Source: Scandinavium sp002470465 (GTDB lineage Bacteria; Pseudomonadota; Gammaproteobacteria; Enterobacterales; Enterobacteriaceae). Taken from it: a stretch of 64,000 nucleotides of DNA. Location of the stretch: NCBI RefSeq assembly GCF_040750395.1, contig NZ_JBFLVD010000018.1:248001-312000 (forward strand). Direction: 5' to 3'. The position numbers were made by a program, and so were the translations under genes. Shown one piece after another: positions 34,083 to 42,158 of the stretch. The notes beneath the pieces were generated by a model that was not told the origin of the DNA, made no database searches, and worked only from the letters and a program-made list of their open reading frames with translations. Numbering within the stretch: the first letter of the stretch is position 1; each line of letters starts with the position of its first letter.

Positions 34083-34114
34083 CGCCTTCAGTCTGCCAGT
34101 GCGGGCTGAAGGCG
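34083..34114 (+). terminator. Hairpin in the damX-dam gap
   Basis: The nine-base arms cgccttcag and ctgaaggcg lie 15 bases after the damX stop, followed by aatgtgttttt. This may attenuate read-through into dam, a gene whose dosage is tightly limited in E. coli; the effect is inferred. Confidence 0.5.
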
Positions 34115-34188
34115 AATGTGTTTTTAAGCGCAGGATGCTGCAGGAGCGTTTTCTCCTCAGCCGGAGAAAGTGTAAGTTGCCAGACAGC

Positions 34189-35010
34189 ATGAAAAAAAAT
34201 CGCGCTTTTTTGAAATGGGCAGGGGGGAAATATCCTCTGCTGAACGATATTGAAAAACATCTGCCGAAAGGTGAATGTCTGATCGAGCCCTTCGTCGGGG
34301 CCGGTTCCGTATTTCTCAACACCCATTACGATCGCTATATCCTCGCGGATATCAACAGCGATCTGATTGATCTCTATAACATTGTCAAAACACGCACTGC
34401 CACCTATATCGAGCAGGCGAAGGCGATGTTTGTGCCTGCCAATAACAATGCTGAAATCTATTACCAGCTGCGGGCCGAATTCAATCAGTGCAGCGACAAG
34501 CTGCGCCGTGCGGTGCTGTTCCTCTATCTGAATCGTCATGGTTACAACGGCCTGTGTCGTTACAATCTGAAAGGCGAGTTCAACGTGCCGTTTGGCCGCT
34601 ACAAAAAGCCTTACTTCCCGGAAGCCGAGCTGAATCATTTTGCGCAGAAGGCGCAGAGTGCCGAGTTCCTGTGCCTGTCTTACGAGGAGTGCATGGAGAA
34701 GGCCTGTCAGGATTCGGTGGTTTACTGCGATCCGCCTTACGCGCCACTCTCCGCGACGGCCAATTTTACCGCCTACCACACCAACAGCTTCACGCCAGAT
34801 CAGCAAAAGCATCTGGCGGAAATGGCGGAAAAACTGGTCAGCAACCAAATTCCAGTGTTAATTTCGAACCATGACACGCCCGATACGCGTGCGTGGTATC
34901 ACGCCGCCCAACATTTCAAAGTGAAAGTCCGGCGCAGCATTAGCAGCAACGGCGGCACGCGCAAAAAGGTGGATGAACTGCTGGCGCTGTATCGCCCGAC
35001 CCCACCATAA
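34189..35010 (+). CDS. dam: DNA adenine methyltransferase Dam (GATC)
   Basis: 273-residue N6-adenine methyltransferase. Motif I is EPFVGAGSVFLN and the catalytic DPPY is at residues 181-184; ends of the target-recognition region (FLYLNRHGYNGLCRYN) are conserved. Methylates adenine in GATC, guiding mismatch repair, replication timing and gene control. The start at 34189 (MKKNRAFLKWAGGKYPLL) matches E. coli Dam; 30 upstream codons are open but unsupported. No good ribosome-binding site precedes the ATG, consistent with low expression. Confidence 0.97.
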   Translation: MKKNRAFLKWAGGKYPLLNDIEKHLPKGECLIEPFVGAGSVFLNTHYDRYILADINSDLIDLYNIVKTRTATYIEQAKAMFVPANNNAEIYYQLRAEFNQCSDKLRRAVLFLYLNRHGYNGLCRYNLKGEFNVPFGRYKKPYFPEAELNHFAQKAQSAEFLCLSYEECMEKACQDSVVYCDPPYAPLSATANFTAYHTNSFTPDQQKHLAEMAEKLVSNQIPVLISNHDTPDTRAWYHAAQHFKVKVRRSISSNGGTRKKVDELLALYRPTPP

Positions 35011-35031
35011 ATCGTTTTCAAGGAGATGCGG

Positions 35032-35709
35032 ATGAAACAGTATTTGATTGCCCCTTCGATTCTGTCGGCCGACTTTGCCCGTCTGGGTGAAGATACTGCG
35101 AAAGCCCTGGCCGCAGGCGGCGATGTGGTTCACTTCGACGTGATGGACAACCACTACGTACCGAACCTGACGATGGGCCCGATGGTGCTGAAAGCGCTGC
35201 GCAAATACGGCATCACCGCCCCGATTGACGTGCATCTGATGGTCAAACCCGTTGACCGCATCATTCCTGATTTCGCGGCGGCGGGTGCCAGCATTATCAC
35301 CTTCCACCCGGAAGCGTCTGAGCATGTTGATCGCTCCCTGCAGTTGATTAAAGAGCACGGCTGCAAAGCGGGGCTGGTGCTGAACCCGGCCACGCCGCTG
35401 AGCTACCTCGATCACGTAATGGATAAACTTGACGTGATCCTGCTGATGTCCGTCAACCCGGGCTTTGGTGGCCAGTCTTTCATTCCGCACACGCTTGAAA
35501 AGCTGCGTGAAGTTCGTCGTCGAATTGATGTGTCTGGTCTGGATATTCGCCTGGAGGTTGACGGCGGCGTGAAGGCGAACAACATCGGCGAAATTGCGGC
35601 GGCGGGTGCGGATATGTTCGTTGCCGGGTCGGCGATCTTCGATCAGCCAGACTACAAGAAAGTGATTGATGAAATGCGCAGTGAACTGGCAAAGGTAAGT
35701 CATGAGTAA
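35032..35709 (+). CDS. rpe: Ribulose-phosphate 3-epimerase
   Basis: 225-residue TIM-barrel enzyme interconverting ribulose-5-phosphate and xylulose-5-phosphate. Motifs: IAPSILSADFARLG, VVHFDVMDNHYVPN (metal ligands), HLMV, MSVNPGFGGQSFI, and LEVDGGVKANN. The start at 35032 is after aaggag; a Met two codons earlier is in frame but less well placed. It overlaps gph by eight bases. Confidence 0.97.
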   Translation: MKQYLIAPSILSADFARLGEDTAKALAAGGDVVHFDVMDNHYVPNLTMGPMVLKALRKYGITAPIDVHLMVKPVDRIIPDFAAAGASIITFHPEASEHVDRSLQLIKEHGCKAGLVLNPATPLSYLDHVMDKLDVILLMSVNPGFGGQSFIPHTLEKLREVRRRIDVSGLDIRLEVDGGVKANNIGEIAAAGADMFVAGSAIFDQPDYKKVIDEMRSELAKVSHE

Positions 35710-36463
35710 ATCAGAAACAATTCGGAGCGTAGCTTTCGACCTCGACGGTACGCTGGTCGACAGCGCGCCTGGATTAACCGCCGCGGTGGACAGCGCGCTG
35801 TACGCGCTCGAACTGCCCACCGCGGGCGAAGAACGCGTGATTACCTGGATTGGTAATGGTGCCGATGTGCTGATGGAGCGAGCGCTGAAGTGGGCTCGCC
35901 AGGAGCGTGCTACGCTGCGTAGTCAGCAGGGAAAACCTTCCGTCGATCATGCGGATATCCCACAGGAAGAGCAGCTGCGCGTGCTGCGCAAACTGTTTGA
36001 CCGCTATTATGCTGAATTTGCCGAAGAGGGCAGTTATCTGTTCCCGGCAGTTGCCGAAACTCTGGCAGTGCTGCATGCGAAAGGTTTGCCGCTGGCGCTG
36101 GTGACGAATAAGCCATCACCGTTCGTGGCACCGATTCTTGAAGCATTAGATATCGCTAAATATTTCTCCGTTGTCGTCGGTGGCGATGACGTGCAGAACA
36201 AAAAGCCGCATCCGGAGCCGCTGCTGCTGGTGGCCAATAAGCTTGGCCTCACCCCGGAAGCGCTTCTGTTCGTTGGTGATTCGCGCAATGACATTCTTGC
36301 CGCCTCTGCGGCCGGTTGTTGTTCCGTAGGCCTGACATACGGCTACAACTACGGTGAAGCTATCGCCGACAGCAACCCCGACTTCGTATTTGACCATTTT
36401 AACGATTTGTTGCCCTTGCTCGGGCTCCCGCACAGTGAAACTCAGGAAGTGAAAAATGACTAA
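35702..36463 (+). CDS. gph: Phosphoglycolate phosphatase
   Basis: 253-residue HAD phosphatase. Motif I FDLDGTLVDS has D13 and D15, motif II is ALVTNKPSPF, and motif IV is LLFVGDSRNDILAA. Removes 2-phosphoglycolate, mainly formed during repair of oxidised DNA ends. It overlaps rpe at its start and trpS at its end, each by eight bases, so expression is coupled. Confidence 0.97.
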   Translation: MSKSETIRSVAFDLDGTLVDSAPGLTAAVDSALYALELPTAGEERVITWIGNGADVLMERALKWARQERATLRSQQGKPSVDHADIPQEEQLRVLRKLFDRYYAEFAEEGSYLFPAVAETLAVLHAKGLPLALVTNKPSPFVAPILEALDIAKYFSVVVGGDDVQNKKPHPEPLLLVANKLGLTPEALLFVGDSRNDILAASAAGCCSVGLTYGYNYGEAIADSNPDFVFDHFNDLLPLLGLPHSETQEVKND

Positions 36464-37460
36464 GCCCATCGTATTTAGTGGCGCACAGCCGTCCGGTGAA
36501 TTGACCATTGGTAACTACATGGGTGCGCTGCGTCAGTGGGTGAACATGCAGGATGACTATCACTGCATCTACTGCATCGTTGACCTGCATGCCATCACCG
36601 CTCGTCAGGATCCGGAAAAGCTGCGTAAGGCAACGCTGGATACGCTGGCGCTCTATCTGGCCTGCGGTATCGACCCGCAAAAGAGCACTATTTTCGTTCA
36701 GTCTCACGTGCCGGAGCACGCACAGCTGGGCTGGGCGCTGAACTGCTACACCTACTTCGGTGAACTGAGCCGCATGACCCAGTTCAAGGATAAATCCGCA
36801 CGTTACTCCGAAAACATCAACGCCGGTCTGTTTGACTACCCGGTGCTGATGGCCGCCGACATTCTGCTGTATCAGACTAACCAGGTACCAGTGGGTGAAG
36901 ATCAGAAGCAGCATCTGGAGCTGAGCCGTGATATCGCCCAGCGCTTTAACGCCCTGTACGGTGACGTATTTAAAGTGCCTGAGCCGTTCATTCCGAAATC
37001 CGGCGCGCGCGTGATGTCGCTGCTGGAGCCGACCAAGAAAATGTCCAAGTCAGACGATAACCGCAACAACGTGATCGGCCTGCTGGAAGATCCGAAATCC
37101 GTGGTGAAGAAGATCAAGCGTGCAATGACCGACGGCGACGAACCGCCAGTAGTGCGCTACGACGTGCAGAACAAAGCAGGGGTTTCCAACCTGTTGGATA
37201 TTCTCTCCGGCGTCACCGGGCAGAGCATTTCTGAGCTGGAGCAGCACTTCGAAGGGAAAATGTACGGTCACCTGAAGGGCGAAGTGGCCGAAGCGGTGTC
37301 CGGCATGCTGACTGAGCTGCAGGAGCGTTATCACCGCTTCCGCAACGACGAAGCGCTGCTGCAGCAGATCATGCGTGACGGTGCGCAGAAGGCGAGCGCG
37401 CAGGCTGCAGAAACGCTGAAAGCGGTGTATAAAGCGATTGGTTTTGTTGCGAAACCGTAA
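36456..37460 (+). CDS. trpS: Tryptophanyl-tRNA synthetase
   Basis: 334-residue class Ic aminoacyl-tRNA synthetase. The HIGH-like motif TIGN is at residues 17-20 and KMSKS is at 195-199; both match E. coli TrpS. The C-terminal part is alpha-helical and forms the anticodon-binding region. It is the last gene of the aroK superoperon; REP elements and a terminator follow. Confidence 0.98.
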   Translation: MTKPIVFSGAQPSGELTIGNYMGALRQWVNMQDDYHCIYCIVDLHAITARQDPEKLRKATLDTLALYLACGIDPQKSTIFVQSHVPEHAQLGWALNCYTYFGELSRMTQFKDKSARYSENINAGLFDYPVLMAADILLYQTNQVPVGEDQKQHLELSRDIAQRFNALYGDVFKVPEPFIPKSGARVMSLLEPTKKMSKSDDNRNNVIGLLEDPKSVVKKIKRAMTDGDEPPVVRYDVQNKAGVSNLLDILSGVTGQSISELEQHFEGKMYGHLKGEVAEAVSGMLTELQERYHRFRNDEALLQQIMRDGAQKASAQAAETLKAVYKAIGFVAKP

Positions 37461-37492
37461 CTGAGATTGCCCGGGGCACTTCGTCTGCACGG

Positions 37493-37583
37493 GCATTGCC
37501 GGATGGCGCTATGCTTATCCGGTCTACGTTTGATTGCGAAACCTAACTTCTATGACGGGCGTGCTTCAGCGCCATCCGGCAAG
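37493..37583. repeat. REP pair between trpS and cysG
   Basis: The elements at about 37496-37526 (ttgccggatggcgct ... ttatccggtc) and 37569-37583 (agcgccatccggcaa) are in opposite orientation, giving a BIME-like unit. In E. coli the yhf/frl genes lie between trpS and cysG; here only this repeat block and a terminator do. Confidence 0.8.
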
Positions 37584-37611
37584 AAAAAAGGCAGGGAAAC
37601 CTGCCTTTTTG
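37584..37611. terminator. Bidirectional terminator between trpS and cysG
   Basis: aaaaaaggcagg ... cctgcctttttg: a strong hairpin with A and T runs, usable by trpS from the left and cysG from the right. Confidence 0.9.
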
Positions 37612-37615
37612 CGTT

Positions 37616-38989
37616 TTAGTGGTGAGAGAACCAGTTCAGCTTTTCCCTGAGGGCCACCACGCGCCCGACGATAATCAATGCCGGACTGGCAACCTGCTGC
37701 GCCAGCTCGCTGAGCTGTGACAGTTCGCCGCTCACCACGCGCTGGCTGATGGCCGTTCCGTTTTCCACCAGGGCGACGGGCATATCCGACGGCATGCCAT
37801 GCTCCAGCAGCTTTTGCTGAATGGTTGCCGCCTGATTCAGGCCCATATAGAACACCAGCGTCTGTTTTTCGGCGGCCAGGTTATTCCAGTCGAGCTCGGC
37901 CCCGGTTTTCAGGTGGCCGGTGACCAGCCGCACGCTTTGGGCGTAATCGCGGTGCGTCAGCGGAATGCCTGCATAGGCTGAACAGCCTGACGCGGCGGTG
38001 ATCCCTGGCACCACAGAGAAAGGGATACCCGCGTTGCACAGCGTTTCCAGTTCTTCGCCGCCGCGGCCAAAGATAAACGGATCGCCACCCTTCAGGCGCA
38101 CCACGCGTTTTCCTTTTTGCGCTTCACGCAGCAGGATCTGGTTAATTTCTTCCTGCGGCACGCAGTGATAGCCCGCGCGTTTGCCGACGAACACGCGATC
38201 GGCATCGCGGCGAACCAGGTTCATGATGTCATCGGAGACCAGGCGGTCGTAGACCACGATGTCCGCCTGCTGGATCTGCTGTAAGCCTTTGAGCGTCAGC
38301 AGTCCGGCATCTCCCGGTCCGGCGCCGACCAGCACCACCTCACCCCGGTTGTCCAGTGGTTCGCTGAGTAAACGCTCTGTGGTTTCAGCGATGGCCTGTT
38401 CGTCCTGATTTGCCAGCGATTGTGCCAGGCGATCGTTCACAAACAGCTTTTCCCAGAAGCGGCGACGCTCGCTCATGCCCGCAAACTGCTGTTTCACTCG
38501 CCCGCGCAGCTTACCTGCGTAGTGAGCAACCTGGCCAAGATGCTGAGGCAGGATCGCTTCGAGTTTTTCTCGCAGCAGGCGTGCCAGCACCGGCGATGTA
38601 CCGCCGGAAGAGACGGCCACCATCAGCGGCGAACGGTCGATGATTGACGGCATGATAAAGCTCGCCTGCTTTGGCGCGTCGACCACGTTGCAGAAAATAC
38701 GGCGTTTTTCGGCCTCTGCGCTGACGCAGGCGTTCACCGCATCGTCATCGGTCGCGGCAATCGCCAGCCAGCAAGGATCCAGCAGCGAGGAATCAAACTC
38801 CCCTTCGACCAGAGTCAGAAGGCCCGCTTCGGCCCACACGCGAAACTGGGGAACGAAGTCGAGTGCGTTTACCGTCAGGCGTGCGCCTGCATCCAGCAGC
38901 AGTCGGGCTTTGCGTTCCGCAACATCGCCACCGCCAACGAGCAGGCAGTCACGATCGCGCAGCTGGCAGAAAATGGGTAAGTGATCCAT
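37616..38989 (-). CDS. cysG: Siroheme synthase CysG (trifunctional)
   Basis: 457-residue fusion enzyme. The N-terminal half has the NAD-binding precorrin-2 dehydrogenase/ferrochelatase (LLVGGGDVAERKARLLLDAGA, residues about 12-32). The C-terminal half is the SAM uroporphyrinogen III methyltransferase (VVLVGAGPGDAGLLTLKG, VVRLKGGDPFIFGRGGEE, VPGITAASGCSAYAGIPLTHR). It makes the siroheme needed by nitrite reductase NirB. The start at 38989 (MDHLPIFCQL) matches E. coli. It follows nirD by 61 bp, with nirC absent. Confidence 0.97.
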   Translation of the reverse strand: MDHLPIFCQLRDRDCLLVGGGDVAERKARLLLDAGARLTVNALDFVPQFRVWAEAGLLTLVEGEFDSSLLDPCWLAIAATDDDAVNACVSAEAEKRRIFCNVVDAPKQASFIMPSIIDRSPLMVAVSSGGTSPVLARLLREKLEAILPQHLGQVAHYAGKLRGRVKQQFAGMSERRRFWEKLFVNDRLAQSLANQDEQAIAETTERLLSEPLDNRGEVVLVGAGPGDAGLLTLKGLQQIQQADIVVYDRLVSDDIMNLVRRDADRVFVGKRAGYHCVPQEEINQILLREAQKGKRVVRLKGGDPFIFGRGGEELETLCNAGIPFSVVPGITAASGCSAYAGIPLTHRDYAQSVRLVTGHLKTGAELDWNNLAAEKQTLVFYMGLNQAATIQQKLLEHGMPSDMPVALVENGTAISQRVVSGELSQLSELAQQVASPALIIVGRVVALREKLNWFSHH

Positions 38990-39050
38990 GGGAATCTCGC
39001 CGATAGAAGGGGAAAACAAATCCGGCGGCAGAGCGCCGCCGGAGGGGACA

Positions 39051-39377
39051 TCAGGCTTTTAATTGTACCTGACCGTCTTTAACACGCACATCAAAATGCG
39101 CAACGGAGTGGCTTTCATCTTCCATGCACAGACCGTCGCTGAGGCGGAAGCGCTGTTTTTTCAGCGGGCTGGCTACCCACAGCTCACCGTTGTGTTCGGC
39201 GATCACCCCGCGGGAGAGGACGCTGGCGCGGAAGAACGGATCGATGTTGCTGATAGCGAAGATTTGCTCGTCATGATACGGGCGGAAAAGCGCCACCTGC
39301 TCGTGGCCAACCAGCGCACACACGCCGGTCTGCGGCAGGATGTCGTTGATGTGGCAAATGTTTACCCACTGGCTCAT
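39051..39377 (-). CDS. nirD: Nitrite reductase (NADH) small subunit NirD
   Basis: 108-residue Rieske-like domain protein, the same length as E. coli NirD. The typical Rieske Cys/His pairs are lacking, as in the enterobacterial NirD group, so it does not hold a cluster. It assembles with NirB for cytoplasmic reduction of nitrite to ammonium. The start overlaps the nirB stop by four bases (ATGA). Confidence 0.95.
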   Translation of the reverse strand: MSQWVNICHINDILPQTGVCALVGHEQVALFRPYHDEQIFAISNIDPFFRASVLSRGVIAEHNGELWVASPLKKQRFRLSDGLCMEDESHSVAHFDVRVKDGQVQLKA

Positions 39378-41917
39378 GCGTTTTCCTCCACCAGAGTGAC
39401 CGGGATACGTTCGAACGGCGTGGCCGGACGATGCTGTTCGCGCTCAGGCACGATCTGCACGTTCGGGTCACGCTGCTTGCTGTTCACAAAGTGCTGGAAG
39501 CGAGTTTGCGCAGCCGGGCTGTTGACGGTTTCCGTCCACTCGCAGGCGAAAGCATCGCGCAGGCGCGCCAGCTCTTCTTCCAGATGGTCGTTCAGGCCGA
39601 GCTTGTCGTCGATGATGACCGCTTTCAGGTAGTCGATACCGCCTTCGAGGTTATCGAGCCATGGTGCGGTACGGGTCAGTTTGTCGGCGGTACGGATGTA
39701 GAACATCATGAAGCGGTCGAGATATTTGATCAGCGTTTCTTTATCGAGATCGGCCGCCAGCAGGTCTGCGTGGCGCGGTTTCATGCCACCGTTACCACAA
39801 ACGTACAGGTTCCAGCCTTTTTCTGTCGCGATAACGCCGACGTCTTTGCCCTGGGCTTCCGCACATTCACGGGTACAGCCCGACACGCCAAACTTCATTT
39901 TGTGCGGGGTGCGGATGCCTTTATAGCGGTTTTCCAGCTCAACGCCGAAGCCGACGCTGTCGCCCACGCCGTAGCGGCACCAGGTGCTGCCGACGCAGGT
40001 TTTTGCCATGCGCAGCGCTTTTGCGTATGCGTGGCCGGTTTCGAAGCCCGCCTCAATCAGCTGACGCCAGATTTCCGGCAGGTCGTCCTTCTGGGCACCG
40101 AACAGGCCGATACGCTGGGAGCCGGTGATTTTGGTGTAGAGATTAAATTCCTGCGCGATACGGCCAACGACCATCAGGCCTTCTGGCGTAATTTCACCAC
40201 CAGCGGAGCGTGGGATCACCGAGTAGGTGCCGTCTTTCTGGATGTTGGCGAGGAAGTTGTCGTTGGTGTCCTGCAGCGGCGTGTGCTGCGGTTTGAGGAT
40301 GTACTCATTCCAGCAGGAAGCCAGCAGGGAACCAACGGTAGGCTTACAAACTTCGCAGCCGTAGCCTTTGCCGTATTTTTTCAGCAGTTCGTCGAAGGTT
40401 TTGATGCCTTCGACGCGGATCAGGTGGTACAGCTCCTGGCGGGAGAAAGCGAAGTGCTCGCAAAGGTTGTTATTAACTTCAATGCCTTGTTTCGCCAGTT
40501 CGGCGTTCAGCACCTGGGTAACCAGCGGAATACAACCACCACAGCCGGTGCCAGCTTTGGTTTCGGCTTTCAGCGCGGCAACGGTATGGCAGCCCTTGTT
40601 GATGGCGCTGACCAAATCGCCTTTGGTCACGTCGAAGCAGGAGCAAATCTGCGCGCTATCCGGCAGTTTGTCGACGCCGATAGCCGGCTTGCCGCTTGCG
40701 GCATGGGCGGGTAGGATCAGCGCATCCGGGTTTTCAGGCAGCTCAATGGCGTTCAGCACCAGCTGCAGCAGGTTGCCGAAGTCGCTGGTGTCGCCAACCA
40801 GCACCGCGCCGAGCAGGGTTTTGTTATCCGGGCTGACGATCAGGCGTTTGTAGACTTCTTTGCTTTCGTCGAGATAAACGTAGCTGCGTGCGCCCGGCGT
40901 GCGGCCATGCGCATCGCCGATACCGCCAACGTCCACGCCCAGCAGCTTCAGCTTGGCACTGAGGTCTGCGCCTTCAAAGGCATTTTCTTTGCCGAGAATG
41001 TGGTCGACTGCAACCTGAGCCATTTTGTAGCCCGGTGCCACCAGGCCGTAAACGCGGTTGTTCCAGCTGGCGCATTCGCCGATGGCATAGATATCCGGGT
41101 CGGAGGTTTGGCAGGTGTCATTCACCATGATCCCACCGCGCTGACCGGTTGCCAGGCCGCACTGGGTTGCCAGCTTGTCGCGTGGACGAATGCCGGTGGA
41201 GAAGACGATGAAGTCGATTTCGAGTTCGCTGCCGTCGGCGAAGCGCATGGTTTTACGCGCTTCCGTGCCTTCCTGCACGATCTCCTGAGTATTTTTGCCG
41301 GTATGGACCTTCACGCCCATGCTTTCGATTTTACGCTTCAGCTGGTCGCCGCCCATTGGGTCGAGCTGTTCTGCCATCAGCATCGGAGCAAATTCGATGA
41401 CGTGGGTTTCAACACCGAGGTTTTTCAGGGCACCTGCGGCTTCGAGGCCTAGCAGGCCACCGCCGACGACCGCGCCGCGCTTGCTGCGACGGGCGCAGGC
41501 TTCAATGGCATTCAGATCTTCAATGGTGCGGTAAACGAAGCAATCCTGCGTTTCAGAGCCTTTGATCGGTGGGATCCACGGGTAAGAGCCGGTGGCCATG
41601 ATCAGCTTGTCGTAAAACACGGTACGACCCGCACTTGAGTGAATCACCTTCTCCTGGCGGTTAATAGTGATGGCGCGTTCGCCCACCAGTACTTTTACGC
41701 CGTGCTTCTCATAAAACCCTTCACGTACCAACGAAAGTTCTTCCGCCGTGTGGTGAGAGAAGTAAGATGAAAGATGGACGCGGTCGTAGGCGATACGGGG
41801 TTCTTCACAGAAGACGGTAATCTCAAACTGATCGGCGGGGGCTTTATCGAGAAGATCCTCAATAAAGCGGTGGCCGACCATGCCGTTACCGATAATTGCG
41901 AGTCTGACTTTGCTCAT
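39374..41917 (-). CDS. nirB: Nitrite reductase (NADH) large subunit NirB
   Basis: 847-residue cytoplasmic enzyme. An FAD/NAD-binding reductase domain comes first (LAIIGNGMVGHRFIEDLL, then AVVGGGLLGLEAAGALKNLGVETHVIE), followed by a BFD-like [2Fe-2S] domain (CSCFDVTKGDLV ... GTGCGGC) and the C-terminal siroheme/[4Fe-4S] nitrite reductase part with CVGSTWCRYGVGD and GVSGCTRECAEAQGKDVGV cysteines. It reduces nitrite to ammonium using NADH during anaerobic growth. FNR and NarL sites lie upstream. Confidence 0.97.
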   Translation of the reverse strand: MSKVRLAIIGNGMVGHRFIEDLLDKAPADQFEITVFCEEPRIAYDRVHLSSYFSHHTAEELSLVREGFYEKHGVKVLVGERAITINRQEKVIHSSAGRTVFYDKLIMATGSYPWIPPIKGSETQDCFVYRTIEDLNAIEACARRSKRGAVVGGGLLGLEAAGALKNLGVETHVIEFAPMLMAEQLDPMGGDQLKRKIESMGVKVHTGKNTQEIVQEGTEARKTMRFADGSELEIDFIVFSTGIRPRDKLATQCGLATGQRGGIMVNDTCQTSDPDIYAIGECASWNNRVYGLVAPGYKMAQVAVDHILGKENAFEGADLSAKLKLLGVDVGGIGDAHGRTPGARSYVYLDESKEVYKRLIVSPDNKTLLGAVLVGDTSDFGNLLQLVLNAIELPENPDALILPAHAASGKPAIGVDKLPDSAQICSCFDVTKGDLVSAINKGCHTVAALKAETKAGTGCGGCIPLVTQVLNAELAKQGIEVNNNLCEHFAFSRQELYHLIRVEGIKTFDELLKKYGKGYGCEVCKPTVGSLLASCWNEYILKPQHTPLQDTNDNFLANIQKDGTYSVIPRSAGGEITPEGLMVVGRIAQEFNLYTKITGSQRIGLFGAQKDDLPEIWRQLIEAGFETGHAYAKALRMAKTCVGSTWCRYGVGDSVGFGVELENRYKGIRTPHKMKFGVSGCTRECAEAQGKDVGVIATEKGWNLYVCGNGGMKPRHADLLAADLDKETLIKYLDRFMMFYIRTADKLTRTAPWLDNLEGGIDYLKAVIIDDKLGLNDHLEEELARLRDAFACEWTETVNSPAAQTRFQHFVNSKQRDPNVQIVPEREQHRPATPFERIPVTLVEENA

Positions 41918-41975
41918 TTTTGCCTCGATTTCTTTTCTATTACCGCCTACCTTAACGATTCAGCATGGTGACTTA

Positions 41976-41989
41976 TTGATATACATCAA
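41976..41989 (-). promoter_or_regulatory. FNR box of the nirB promoter
   Basis: ttgat-atac-atcaa is a perfect FNR palindrome, 59-72 bases upstream of nirB. This is the same element that activates E. coli nirB without oxygen. Being palindromic, it could also affect the divergent codA-like gene. Confidence 0.9.
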
Positions 41990-42002
41990 TTACGCCTTTA
42001 TC

Positions 42003-42018
42003 TACTCCTTAATGGGTA
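42003..42018 (-). promoter_or_regulatory. NarL/NarP 7-2-7 site of the nirB promoter
   Basis: tactcct-ta-atgggta is an inverted heptamer pair in the 7-2-7 arrangement, the known NarL/NarP target at E. coli nirB. Its centre lies about 28 bp upstream of the FNR box centre, as in E. coli, allowing nitrate and nitrite to enhance transcription. Confidence 0.88.
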
Positions 42019-42158
42019 GTTTATTGATTTATCAGGATTTTTATAAGTTTCGGAAATGTCAGACTTTTCTGTTCTGGTGAAATAACAGACAAAAAGTGCG
42101 GGTTTTAACCTACGGCTGGATCAGAGCGTTCAGCGCGTCGATTCGCGGGAGAATAAAA

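Noticed and set aside
39431..40714. 427-codon plus-strand open frame opposite nirB
   Set aside because: The frame follows from GC-biased third positions of nirB; the composition is odd and no family is recognisable.
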